Positions 16,528 through 24,251 of a stretch of 64,000 bases of DNA are shown piece by piece. Position numbers and translations under genes: made by a program. The number at the start of each line of letters is the position of its first letter. Within the stretch, counting starts at the first letter, position 1. The notes below the pieces were generated by a model. It made no database searches and was not told the origin of the DNA. It saw only the letters and a program-made list of their open reading frames with translations. Origin of the DNA: Ruminococcaceae bacterium UBA7217 (lineage in GTDB: Bacteria > Bacillota > Clostridia > Oscillospirales > Acutalibacteraceae); contig DKTZ01000019.1 in the NCBI GenBank assembly GCA_002490425.1, positions 62,001-126,000 on the forward strand, read 5' to 3'.

Positions 16528-18747
16528 TTAATCGGAAACATCTTGATCTGACCTGAAATAAACTGTAATTGTAGTTCCAAGCTCTGCGTTTGTTCCCTCG
16601 GGAACGCTTTGCCTATATGATGTTATGACTTCCGAAGCTTGAGTTGTACCTGAAATTTTAATATTAAAGCCTGCATTTACTGCCGCTCGGTTCGCTTCTG
16701 TCAGCGAAAGTCCCGTTAAATTCGGCACTGTGCCGGTTTCTCTTGCGGCATTTTCCTCCGTATATACGACTATTATTCCGCCCTTAGGCATTGACTGACC
16801 GGAAGCGGGAACCTGCGAAATAACCTTATCGCCCGAGCCTACAACTCTTACGGTGAATTTTGATGCATTGCCTGCCGCCGCAGTTGTTGACTGACCTACA
16901 AGATTGGGAGCAGTCATTGTTGCACTTTCAAGCTCGCTGTCGCTGTATTGGGGAGTTATATTGAGATATGCAAGTACATTTTCAAAAATTCTGCCCGCAA
17001 CCGGTGCCGCCGCACTGCCGCCCGTAGTGGTTGCGCCGTGAGGCTCGTCAATAGCTATAAGAATGGCAATTTTGGGATCATCGGCAGGTGCAAAGCCTGC
17101 AAATGAAGCTATGTTTTCGCCCACTGCCGTTAGCTTTTCACTTGTACCCGTTTTGCCGCAAATATGGTAGCCTGCAACATAAGCATTTTTTGCCGTACCT
17201 GATATTACTACCTCTTCCATAAGGGAAGCTATTGTGTTTGCCGTCTGTTCGGAAACGACCTGTCTTTTTACGTTGGGCTTTGTTTCTCTTATAATATTGC
17301 CGTCCGCATCAAGCACCTTTGACACAACGTAAGGAGTCATCAGCTTGCCGCCGTTGCCGAGCGATGAGATTGCACTTATCATTTGAATAGGTGTTATCTG
17401 GAAGGTCTGACCGAATGACTCGGATGAAAGCTCCGCAATACCCAATTTATCAACTCCGTAATATGTAACGCCCTCTTTGGGAGCGGCTTCAGCGGGAAGG
17501 TCAATTCCTGTTTTTGACGTAAATCCGAAGGCCTCAAAATATTTAAAGAATTTTTCTCTGCCCAGTTTTTGACCGAGAGTTATAAAGAAGGTGTTGCAGG
17601 AATACGGAAGTGCCTCGTGAAGAGTCTGCACACCGTGAGCAGTGTTGTGAAAGCAGTGTTGATAATAATTTGCAACCTTTATTTGCCCTGTGCAATTATA
17701 TGTACTTTCAGTTGTTATGATACCTTCTTCAAGACCTGCTGCCGCAACAAAAAGTTTAAAAACAGAACCCGGCTCATAAGAGTCGCTGACTACTCTGTTT
17801 CTCCACTGAGCAAAAAGAGCGTCACCCTCTGCCTGTTCTTTTTCTTCATCGGTTCCAAGCTTTTTAATGTCTTCAAGAACCTTTGCAGATGATATTGTAT
17901 AAGGGGCGTTAAGATTGTAATCAGGCATTGAAGCCATGCCGAGAACTGCACCCGTTTCAACATCCATTACTATTCCGTATGCATATTTTGCCTCACACTC
18001 ATCAATCGCCTGAACGAGTTGTTGTTCAAGATAATGCTGAATCGGCTCATCAATAGTCAAAACAAGACTGTAACCGTCTGTTGCATCATGCGTTGTTTCA
18101 TAATCGTTTGGCATTGCGCCCTGCATAGCATTTTTTGCAGTAATAATTCTGCCTGACGTGCCTGTAAGGTCTGAATTGTAATAAAGTTCAAGGCCTGACC
18201 TGCCCACGTCCTCAGATCCTGTAAAGCCCACTATACTTGAAGCGAACGAGCCAAGAGGATAATAGCGTTTTGTGTCAGGATCAATGCCGATTATATTACT
18301 GAGCTTATCATCGGAATGTTCGGAAATATATGTAGAAAGTGCGTCTTTTTTGGTTTGGTCTATTTTCCCCAAAATCTTTTCGTAGCCGCTTGTTTTCTTT
18401 TCTGCTTTCTTAAGAACCGTCTCACGGTCTACCTCAAGAATACTTGAAAGTCCGTCAACCACAAGAGCTTTTTGACCGTCTGTTTCAATTTTTGACGGGT
18501 TAATGTAAACAAGATAAGCGGACGCACTTTGTGCGATTACCTTCATATTCGCATCATAAATTGCTCCTCTGTGTGCACTTAAGACAGTATCGCTCAATTG
18601 CAAGCGTTCAGCTTTTAAGCGATATTTTTCACCGCTGATAATTTGGATATAAAACAAATTTCCGACAAGTGCGAGCATAAAAAGAGATAGACCGATAAAA
18701 GCGATGTGCGACCTCAGCGCCATTTTTTTTGTAGGTTTTCTTTTCAT
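16528..18747 (-). CDS. spoVD: Class B penicillin-binding protein with two PASTA domains (SpoVD/PBP2 type)
   Basis: Transpeptidase cross-linking peptidoglycan at septum or cortex. About 739 residues, one N-terminal membrane anchor (about 11-33) and a dimerisation domain. The transpeptidase domain has SVFK (328-331), SCN (383-385) and KTG (532-534). Two PASTA domains (about 612-664 and 673-735) end it. PASTA repeats on the dcw-linked PBP are typical of SpoVD, but also occur in vegetative PBP2B/PBP2x. The ATG at 18747 has AAAGGAG upstream; a longer frame from a TTG at 18777 overlaps that site. It belongs to the dcw operon. Confidence 0.93.
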   Translation of the reverse strand: MKRKPTKKMALRSHIAFIGLSLFMLALVGNLFYIQIISGEKYRLKAERLQLSDTVLSAHRGAIYDANMKVIAQSASAYLVYINPSKIETDGQKALVVDGLSSILEVDRETVLKKAEKKTSGYEKILGKIDQTKKDALSTYISEHSDDKLSNIIGIDPDTKRYYPLGSFASSIVGFTGSEDVGRSGLELYYNSDLTGTSGRIITAKNAMQGAMPNDYETTHDATDGYSLVLTIDEPIQHYLEQQLVQAIDECEAKYAYGIVMDVETGAVLGMASMPDYNLNAPYTISSAKVLEDIKKLGTDEEKEQAEGDALFAQWRNRVVSDSYEPGSVFKLFVAAAGLEEGIITTESTYNCTGQIKVANYYQHCFHNTAHGVQTLHEALPYSCNTFFITLGQKLGREKFFKYFEAFGFTSKTGIDLPAEAAPKEGVTYYGVDKLGIAELSSESFGQTFQITPIQMISAISSLGNGGKLMTPYVVSKVLDADGNIIRETKPNVKRQVVSEQTANTIASLMEEVVISGTAKNAYVAGYHICGKTGTSEKLTAVGENIASFAGFAPADDPKIAILIAIDEPHGATTTGGSAAAPVAGRIFENVLAYLNITPQYSDSELESATMTAPNLVGQSTTAAAGNASKFTVRVVGSGDKVISQVPASGQSMPKGGIIVVYTEENAARETGTVPNLTGLSLTEANRAAVNAGFNIKISGTTQASEVITSYRQSVPEGTNAELGTTITVYFRSDQDVSD

Positions 18748-18850
18748 TTCAAGCCGCTCCTTTCGTATTTTTGTCAAAAATCAATTGGCCCTATTACGAA
18801 AACAAGGAGAGTCAAGCATACTCAACTCTCTTGCTGTCAATTTATAATTA

Positions 18851-19357
18851 TTACTTATTTTCCGAATTTATTACATTTGCGTCCTTTGTTTCCTTGCCGT
18901 CTGATATAAGAACTCTGTCAGATGAAGAAAGATCAACATAAACCACCTGATAATCCTGAACCTTAGACATACCGAGAGTACCGACCGCATAGTTTTCAAT
19001 ATTGTCAAGTGAAATTATGGAATCAAGCTCCATATCAAGGCGAACCTTTTCGCTTTTAGCTATATTCATTGACTTGTCAATTGCTGCAATTTCACGGTTT
19101 ACTTCGTCAAGCTTTAAAGTGCTGTATATTACTGCTCCGAGGAAAAGAAGACAAATTGCCGCTATACTGATTATTTCAATTGTTTTTTTGAGCGCTTTCC
19201 GATTTTGCTCTCTTTCCTGAGCGGCAGTCAAGCGTGGCTTTTCAACAACCTTAAGATTCGGTCTTGAATTATTAGGCTTTATTTTCGGAGCTGTGCTCGT
19301 ATTTCTCGGTGCGGCTGGCTCAAAAAGCTCAAAATTGTACATTGTGTTCTGTGCCAT
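18851..19357 (-). CDS. ftsL: FtsL-like cell division protein
   Basis: A 168-residue bitopic protein between rsmH and the PBP gene, the standard ftsL position. It has a Pro/Lys-rich cytoplasmic N-terminus, one transmembrane helix (about 61-82), and a coiled coil of about 40 residues (KLDEVNREIAAIDKSMNIAK onwards). The segment after it reads NIENYAVGTLGMSKVQDYQV, typical of FtsL/DivIC proteins. Sequence similarity in this family is always weak, so the call rests on topology and position. FtsL partners FtsQ/DivIB and DivIC in the divisome. Confidence 0.85.
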   Translation of the reverse strand: MAQNTMYNFELFEPAAPRNTSTAPKIKPNNSRPNLKVVEKPRLTAAQEREQNRKALKKTIEIISIAAICLLFLGAVIYSTLKLDEVNREIAAIDKSMNIAKSEKVRLDMELDSIISLDNIENYAVGTLGMSKVQDYQVVYVDLSSSDRVLISDGKETKDANVINSENK

Positions 19358-19370
19358 TTTTTCTCTTCCT

Positions 19371-20294
19371 TTACCCTATTTTTTCTATCGTACGAAGCCT
19401 TGCACTGCGGCTTCTGTTATTATCGTTTAATTCCTTTTCACCTGCTGTTATGCCTTTATTTATTATTTTCCCTTTCGGCGTTTTACCGCAAACGCAAACG
19501 GGAAAATCTTTTGGGCAGGTACACCCTTGCGTAAATTCTTTGAATTTTTCTTTTACTATTCTGTCCTCAAGCGAATGGAAGGTTATTACAGAAAGTCTGC
19601 CGCCGATTTTAAGAGAGTCAAACATATCCTGCACTGCGCCCGAAAGCATTGTGAGTTCATCGTTAACTTCAATTCTTATTGCCTGAAAGGTTTTTCTTGC
19701 AGGATGGCCGTCCCTTCTGAACTTTGCAGGATAAGATTTTTTTACGATTTCGGCAAGCTGTAAGGTTGTTTCTATCGGAGAAGCCGTTCTTGTCTTTACT
19801 ATGTTTTCGGCAATTTTTCTTGAAAACTTTTCTTCGCCGTATTTAAAAAGTATATCCGCAAGTTCTTTTTCGCTGTAACCGTTCACAACATCAAAGGCAC
19901 TTTTCCCTGTTTTGCTCATTCTCATATCGAGAAAAGCGTCGTTATGAAAAGAAAATCCCCTCTCAGCATTGTCAAGCTGAAAGGAACTTACTCCCAAATC
20001 GGCAAGAATACCGTCGGCCTGTCTGCCTCCCAGAATAGTTTTGATATTATCAAATGTATCTAATACGATTTCTGTTTTTTTGTCAGAGCCTATGCGCTCC
20101 GTAATTACCTTTACAGCATCAGGGTCACGGTCAACAGCAACAAGATGACCTGTTGTCAGTCTTTCAAGTATCGCTCTTGAATGGCCTGCTCCGCCGCAAG
20201 TACAGTCAACGTAAAGTCCGTCCGATTTAATGTTCAGCGACTCAATTGTTTCCTCAAAAAGAACCGAAATATGTGAAAATTCCATATTCGCCAC
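19371..20294 (-). CDS. rsmH: RsmH, 16S rRNA m4C1402 methyltransferase
   Basis: SAM-dependent methyltransferase acting on 16S rRNA C1402. 307 residues. It starts with HISVLFEETIESL, followed by the SAM site DCTCGGAGHSRAIL (about 30-43). Other family blocks are ILADLGVSSFQLDNAERGFS, RDGHPARKTFQAIRIEVNDE and VITFHSLEDRIVK. It starts 2 bp after the mraZ stop, the usual mraZ-rsmH arrangement. Confidence 0.98.
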   Translation of the reverse strand: MANMEFSHISVLFEETIESLNIKSDGLYVDCTCGGAGHSRAILERLTTGHLVAVDRDPDAVKVITERIGSDKKTEIVLDTFDNIKTILGGRQADGILADLGVSSFQLDNAERGFSFHNDAFLDMRMSKTGKSAFDVVNGYSEKELADILFKYGEEKFSRKIAENIVKTRTASPIETTLQLAEIVKKSYPAKFRRDGHPARKTFQAIRIEVNDELTMLSGAVQDMFDSLKIGGRLSVITFHSLEDRIVKEKFKEFTQGCTCPKDFPVCVCGKTPKGKIINKGITAGEKELNDNNRSRSARLRTIEKIG

Positions 20295-20296
20295 CG

Positions 20297-20710
20297 TCAG
20301 AAGATAAACTCATCAATGTCGTCAAGCTGTGACATTGAGATTGTTGCATCACTGTACTCTTCGGCTGACCATATTTCAATTCTTTGACCTGCACCGATTA
20401 TTACAGCGTCTTTTTTGAGGTTTGCATATTCAACCTGGTCAGCAGTTAAAGTAACTCTGCCCTGCTTGTCCGCACTTGCGTCGGACACCTGGCTGAAGAA
20501 CGAACGCTGAACCTTGCGGTTGGGGTGGTTAATGAACTGACGGCTTACCTCTTCAAAGGTTTCTTTATCGTAAACGTAAAGGCACTTTTCAGGGCCTTTG
20601 AAAATCACAAATTCATCGCCGAGCTGTTCACGGAATTTTGCAGGAATAAAAAGACGGTTCTTAGCGTCTAATGTGTGATTGTACGTATAATTAAAATACA
20701 CCGTCTTCAT
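20297..20710 (-). CDS. mraZ: MraZ, transcriptional regulator of the dcw operon
   Basis: AbrB-like DNA-binding protein that represses its own operon. 137 residues with two MraZ/SpoVT-AbrB repeats: first YNHTLDAKNRLFIPAKFRE (about 10-28), then SADKQGRVTLTADQVEYANL (about 79-98). It is the first gene of the operon and has a consensus promoter overlaid with AGTGGTG-type boxes just upstream, which fits autoregulation. Confidence 0.97.
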   Translation of the reverse strand: MKTVYFNYTYNHTLDAKNRLFIPAKFREQLGDEFVIFKGPEKCLYVYDKETFEEVSRQFINHPNRKVQRSFFSQVSDASADKQGRVTLTADQVEYANLKKDAVIIGAGQRIEIWSAEEYSDATISMSQLDDIDEFIF

Positions 20711-20744
20711 ATCCTTTCTTTCAGTATTTTTCGGCTCAAAAATT

Positions 20745-20795
20745 CACCACTTTAATGAATTTAAAGTGAAACAGTCCGCCACTTTCCACCACTGT
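20745..20795 (-). promoter_or_regulatory. MraZ binding boxes upstream of mraZ
   Basis: Read on the minus strand, AGTGGTGGAA and AGTGGCGGAC lie directly in tandem at 10-bp spacing (20794-20775), and a third box AAAGTGGTGAA occurs at about 20753-20743. These match the AAAGTGK-N3 style repeats known for MraZ. They sit between the -10 box and the start codon, suiting repression. Confidence 0.75.
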
Positions 20796-20801
20796 GTTTA
20801 T

Positions 20802-20830
20802 ATTATATATTGTGATGCAGAAAAAATCAA
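20802..20830 (-). promoter_or_regulatory. Promoter of the dcw operon (mraZ promoter)
   Basis: -35 TTGATT (20830-20825) and -10 TATAAT (20807-20802) with a 17-bp spacer on the minus strand. Transcription would start near 20795, inside the first MraZ box. Confidence 0.85.
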
Positions 20831-20951
20831 GCGTTTTTTTAATTTTTTGAACAAAATTTTTAGAGGAAATTTGTGGAAAATAACGATGCCGAATTTTGCT
20901 GAGATTTGCCTTAAAAATTCACCAAAAAGGTGTTAAATTTACGAAAAAAGT

Positions 20952-20982
20952 AAAAAAATAAGCGGCAGGTTTCCCTGCCGCT
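20952..20982 (-). terminator. Intrinsic terminator after ppa
   Basis: A 9-bp stem AGCGGCAGG / CCTGCCGCT (20961-20969 with 20974-20982). Read on the minus strand it is followed by TATTTTTTTAC. It would end transcripts of the nicotinate phosphoribosyltransferase-ppa unit. Confidence 0.85.
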
Positions 20983-21017
20983 GAGCGAGTTTGTATATAT
21001 TCAAGTTGTGTCAATCA

Positions 21018-21063
21018 GAGAACCGTCCCTTGATTGGCCCGAGAACCGTCCCTTGATTAGCCC
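21018..21063. repeat. Tandem 23-bp direct repeat
   Basis: Two adjacent 23-bp units, GAGAACCGTCCCTTGATT followed by GGCCC in the first and AGCCC in the second, differ at one base. They lie between the ppa terminator and two dispersed hairpins. No function is evident. Confidence 0.85.
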
Positions 21064-21078
21064 GGGGCTCTATTTCAT

Positions 21079-21139
21079 GGGACGATGAAGGCATCGTCCC
21101 CTACATTTTTTGGCGGGCGTGGAAACCCGCCGCTACGAA
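21079..21139. repeat. Dispersed palindromes, two adjacent copies
   Basis: The first hairpin is GGGACGATG / CATCGTCCC (21079-21087 with 21092-21100) followed by CTACA. The second is GGCGGG / CCCGCC (21112-21117 with 21126-21131) followed by GCTACGAA. Both keep the stem-then-CTACA/CTACG layout of the family although the stem sequences differ. Confidence 0.75.
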
Positions 21140-21173
21140 TTTCCATCGGCTCACCTAACCGTTTATGCTTAAA

Positions 21174-21704
21174 TTATTTTCTGAATTTCTTTCTGTACCC
21201 GTCGATTGCATCTTCAACGATTTTCACTGCGCACTCGGCGTTTTTAGCCTCGTCAACAACCGTTTCTTTATTTTCAAGCGTTTTGTAAACTCTGAAAAAG
21301 TGCTTGATTTCCTCAAAAATGTGTGAGGGCAGTTCGCTTATGTCCGTATAGCTGTTATAGGTCGGGTCGCCGAACGGAATTGCGATTATTTTGTGGTCGG
21401 GAGCGCCGTTGTCAAGCATTGAAATTACGCCTATCGGGTAGCAATGAACAAGAGTCATCGGTTCAATTTGCTCAGCACAGAGCACCAATGCGTCAAGAGG
21501 GTCGTTGTCCTCAGCATAGGTGAGCGGTATAAAGCCGTAATTCGCAGGATAATGGGTTGAGGTATGCAAAACACGGTCAAGCTTTAACATACCCGTTTCT
21601 TTATCAAGCTCATATTTCATTTTACTGCCCTTGCTGATTTCGATTACAACGTCAAAGGCGTTATGCTTAATTCTGTCTCTGTTAATATCGTGCCAAATGT
21701 TCAT
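21174..21704 (-). CDS. ppa: Inorganic pyrophosphatase (family I type)
   Basis: Hydrolyses pyrophosphate to phosphate, pulling biosynthetic reactions forward. 176 residues, the normal size of a soluble family I enzyme. Active-site blocks are VVIEISKGSKMKYELDKETG, then HYPANYGFIPLTYAEDNDPLDALVL with the Asp-rich metal site, then DHKIIAIPFGDP. It starts 3 bp after the nicotinate phosphoribosyltransferase stop, and that enzyme makes pyrophosphate, so co-expression is sensible. Confidence 0.95.
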   Translation of the reverse strand: MNIWHDINRDRIKHNAFDVVIEISKGSKMKYELDKETGMLKLDRVLHTSTHYPANYGFIPLTYAEDNDPLDALVLCAEQIEPMTLVHCYPIGVISMLDNGAPDHKIIAIPFGDPTYNSYTDISELPSHIFEEIKHFFRVYKTLENKETVVDEAKNAECAVKIVEDAIDGYRKKFRK

Positions 21705-21707
21705 ATA

Positions 21708-23159
21708 TTACACTCCTTTATGCTTTTCAATAAGCTCTTTTCTTATTTTCCATAGATTCTCGGAAAGATCAACGTAATAGGAATGGGGATTTTCAAAACG
21801 CTTAACCTCTTCCCAAAGAGTGTCAATCTGTTCCGAGCAATAATCACGGATTTCGTTTACCGACGGTTCGGAATAAACATATTCGCCGCCTATAAAAATC
21901 GGGACAAGCATTTCTCTTGCAACAAAATTTTCAACCTCTTTGCGTTTCCATGTAAAATCGGGGTCAAAGAGCGTGTACGGCTTTAATTCGTCAATTGTTT
22001 CATCATAGAGAGTAAGCACATCTGCAATTGCCTTACCCGTGTCGCAGTCAAACAGTCTGTAAAATTTCTTTGAATGGGGCGTATTTATCTTGCTTACATT
22101 TTCCGAAAGGTTGATTTTCGGAATAATCTCCCCGTCCTTTTCAAGTGCACACAGCTTATAAACTCCGCTGAAAAGCGGTGAGGAGGCAGAATTTATGAGC
22201 CTTTCGCCCGCAATAAAGCAGTCAACCTTTGCGCCCTGCGAAACCATATCGGAAATTATATATTCGTCAAATGAATTTGAAGCTGTTATCATACAGTCGG
22301 GGTAGCCTGCCTCATTGAGCATTTTTCTGACTTTTTTTGAAAGATATGTTATATCGCCTGAGTCTATTCTGACGCTTACGGGTCGCTTACCCATAGGCTT
22401 TAAAACATCGTTAAACGCTCTTATGGCATTCGGAACGCCGAAACGGATTGTGTCGTAAGTGTCAACAACAAATGTACAGTTGTCGGGGTAAAGACGTGCA
22501 TATTCGCAAAATGCTTCATACTCTGAGTCGAACATTTCAACCCATGAGTGAATCATTGTGTTGATGGACGGAATGTCAAAGGTTTTGCTCTGACGAAGCC
22601 CCGATGTGCCCACACAGCCGCCGATATATGCCGCACGGGAGCCGAAATGTGCGCCGTCAAAAGATGTTGCCCTGCGAGTACCGAACTCTGCAACATTCGT
22701 GCCCTTTGCCGCGCGCACAAGCCTGTTCGCCTTTGTTGCTATAAGGCTTTGCTGATTCATAAATACAAGAAGCACAGTTTCAAGGAGCTGCGCCTGAATA
22801 ATCGGTCCTCTCACCTTTATTAAAGGCTCATTCGGGAAAACAGGCGTGCCCTCGGGAACCGCCCAAATATCACACGTAAATTTAAAATTGCGCAGGTAAT
22901 CAATAAACTCGTCTGAACAGCCTTGTGTGCTGAGGTATTCCAAATCCTCTTCCTTAAATTCGTAATTCTTAATATAATCAATAATCTGTGAAAGACCTGC
23001 AAATATTGCAAATCCGCCCTTGTCAGGCACTTTTCTGAAATATAAATCAAAATAAGCTATTTCCTCGCCTTTGCCGCTGAGAAGCCAGCCGTTTGCCTGC
23101 GTGAGCTCATAAAGCTCAGTCATAAGAGAAAGATTTTTACTGTATGACGCATTACTCAT
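21708..23159 (-). CDS. pncB: Nicotinate phosphoribosyltransferase
   Basis: Makes nicotinate mononucleotide from nicotinate and PRPP in the NAD salvage pathway. About 483 residues from the ATG at 23159, the usual length. The N-terminus is the family's MTELYELTQANGWL, followed by YFDLYFRKVPDKGGFAIFAG. Catalytic-region blocks are EFGTRRATSFDG with the His following, then VRIDSGDITYLSKKVR, and ITASNSFDEYII. An in-frame extension to 23285 has no family counterpart and runs through the structured leader, so it was rejected. The ribosome-binding site GGAAAGG lies inside the 3' arm of a long leader hairpin. Confidence 0.93.
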   Translation of the reverse strand: MSNASYSKNLSLMTELYELTQANGWLLSGKGEEIAYFDLYFRKVPDKGGFAIFAGLSQIIDYIKNYEFKEEDLEYLSTQGCSDEFIDYLRNFKFTCDIWAVPEGTPVFPNEPLIKVRGPIIQAQLLETVLLVFMNQQSLIATKANRLVRAAKGTNVAEFGTRRATSFDGAHFGSRAAYIGGCVGTSGLRQSKTFDIPSINTMIHSWVEMFDSEYEAFCEYARLYPDNCTFVVDTYDTIRFGVPNAIRAFNDVLKPMGKRPVSVRIDSGDITYLSKKVRKMLNEAGYPDCMITASNSFDEYIISDMVSQGAKVDCFIAGERLINSASSPLFSGVYKLCALEKDGEIIPKINLSENVSKINTPHSKKFYRLFDCDTGKAIADVLTLYDETIDELKPYTLFDPDFTWKRKEVENFVAREMLVPIFIGGEYVYSEPSVNEIRDYCSEQIDTLWEEVKRFENPHSYYVDLSENLWKIRKELIEKHKGV

Positions 23160-23321
23160 AATTACCATAGCCTTTCCGGCCACACAAAACGCTAAAAACC
23201 ACACGCACTTATTATGGCCGGATAAGGCGTGTATGGTAACTTCGTCCGTCTCAAAATTTTGCCACAGGTAAATTTTGAGGGACATATGATTTGATGGCGT
23301 GATTGCACGCTGTCACTTTCT
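23160..23321 (-). ncRNA. Structured 5' leader of the pncB-ppa transcript, candidate cis-regulatory RNA
   Basis: About 160 nt between the predicted transcription start and the pncB ATG. Three hairpins were found by eye, in order. The first is GCGTG-CAAT-CACGC (23310-23297). The second is CTCAAAATTT / AAATTTTGAG (23279-23250). The third is a long imperfect stem whose 5' arm (23239-23215) starts TTACCATA and ends TCCGGCCA, and whose 3' arm (23182-23162) starts TGGCCGGA and ends TATGGTAA. The third stem masks the ribosome-binding site and ends 2 nt before the start codon, which suits translational control. It does not match a riboswitch class I can recall. Protein-binding or simple attenuation remain possible. 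Confidence 0.55.
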
Positions 23322-23327
23322 CATAAT

Positions 23328-23356
23328 ATTGTATCAAACCTAACCTCAAATGTCTA
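23328..23356 (-). promoter_or_regulatory. Promoter of the pncB-ppa unit
   Basis: -35 TAGACA (23356-23351) and -10 TACAAT (23333-23328) with a 17-bp spacer on the minus strand. It predicts a transcript start near 23321, giving the 160-nt leader. Confidence 0.75.
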
Positions 23357-23400
23357 TAAAAACTTTTGTAAATAAAAATGTAAAAAAGTCAAAAAAGGTC

Positions 23401-23429
23401 TTGACTAATGCATTTTGTTGTGATATTAT
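23401..23429 (+). promoter_or_regulatory. Promoter of the tRNA pair
   Basis: TTGACT (23401-23406), a 17-bp spacer and TATTAT (23424-23429), 17 bp before the mature tRNA-Thr 5' end. Confidence 0.75.
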
Positions 23430-23445
23430 ATTCAAGCGTTGAGAC

Positions 23446-23521
23446 GCTGGTGTAGCTCAGTTGGTAGAGCAGCTGATTTGTAATCAGCAGGTCGGGGGTT
23501 CGAGTCCGTCCACCAGCTCCA
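23446..23521 (+). tRNA. tRNA-Thr (anticodon TGT)
   Basis: 76 nt including an encoded CCA. Acceptor GCTGGTG pairs with CACCAGC. The D-arm is GCTC...GAGC. The anticodon stem GCTGA/TCAGC encloses TTTGTAA, so the anticodon is TGT. The T-arm is GGGGG-TTCGAGT-CCGTC, in which one internal position is a G-G mismatch and one is G-U; the rest pair. Confidence 0.95.
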
Positions 23522-23535
23522 TCATTTTTATATTT

Positions 23536-23620
<85 letters not shown>

Positions 23621-23660
23621 AAAAACGACAAGTACCGTCAGGTGCTTGTCGTTTTTTACT
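23621..23660 (+). terminator. Intrinsic terminator after the tRNA pair
   Basis: A stem of about 15 bp, AAAACGACAAGTACC / GGTGCTTGTCGTTTT, with one wobble, closes on GTCA and is followed by T residues. It starts directly after the tRNA-Tyr CCA. Confidence 0.9.
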
Positions 23661-23760
23661 TTTTCACTATTAACTATTTAATTTTCACTAAATCTGCAAG
23701 TCGATTTTTGGAAATAATAAGTAATATTTAATAGTGAAAAGTATTTTGCAAGGCTTCACC

Positions 23761-23789
23761 TTGCTTTTTTCATTGTTTAGAATTATAAT
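23761..23789 (+). promoter_or_regulatory. Promoter of the 23838 gene
   Basis: TTGCTT (23761-23766), a 17-bp spacer and TATAAT (23784-23789), about 49 bp before the start codon. Confidence 0.65.
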
Positions 23790-23837
23790 ATATAATAATA
23801 GACAATGGGGAAACTCAAATAAAGGAGTGCAAATAAC

Positions 23838-24194
23838 ATGGAAATTGAATTGTATAAAAGGCAAGTTAAAGAAAACATTGTGTCGGCTTTGCTTGATTAT
23901 CTTTCTGAAGATGAAGAATTCGAATATACCGAAAAAGATGTTCAAAAATGTGAAAGTATACTTGTAGAGTATCTCGACAATTTGAGCCGACTTGAACATA
24001 CTTCCGATTCAGCAATTATGAAACAAGTTAAACGTGTAGTTACTTCTCTGAATAAACTGAACGAAAAAACTGATTTCAGTTTGATTGAAACGGATGCCCG
24101 TGAAGATATTTGGAAAATCATTCAAAACAGTGCTGTTGAATGTGGACTAAGTCTTGAAACAGAAGATGTTACAGAGGAATGGCGCGAATGGTAA
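23838..24194 (+). CDS. Acidic hypothetical protein, unknown function
   Basis: 118 residues, rich in Glu/Asp and helical, with no signal peptide, membrane helix or Cys pair. It begins MEIELYKRQVKENIVSALLD and ends EDVTEEWREW. AAAGGAG precedes the ATG with good spacing. I do not recognise the family. Its small acidic nature, its position beside another unknown gene and its proximity to a surface-polysaccharide locus resemble orphan immunity genes, but no toxin gene is present, so this is only a guess. Confidence 0.65.
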   Translation: MEIELYKRQVKENIVSALLDYLSEDEEFEYTEKDVQKCESILVEYLDNLSRLEHTSDSAIMKQVKRVVTSLNKLNEKTDFSLIETDAREDIWKIIQNSAVECGLSLETEDVTEEWREW

Positions 24195-24251
24195 ACAGCA
24201 TTTTTCTCTGACGAAAGATATGCAAAATCTCTGATTTTGGCGGTGATTTTT

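Larger units (their letters stand above)
20831..21173. other. Intergenic stretch between the dcw promoter and ppa
   Basis: No gene seen. It holds the ppa terminator (20952-20982), a tandem 23-bp direct repeat (21018-21063) and two dispersed hairpins (21079-21105 and 21112-21139). The rest is AT-rich without recognisable signals. Confidence 0.7.

Noticed and set aside
18748..18850. A missing gene between ftsL and spoVD
   Set aside because: Too short, and no start or conserved motif was found.
21018..21139. CRISPR-like array
   Set aside because: Only two adjacent units without spacers, beside hairpins of a different family; no cas genes.
23160..23285. Long N-terminal extension of nicotinate phosphoribosyltransferase to 23285
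   Set aside because: The extra 42 residues match no family member and run through the leader hairpins; the ATG at 23159 gives the normal length.
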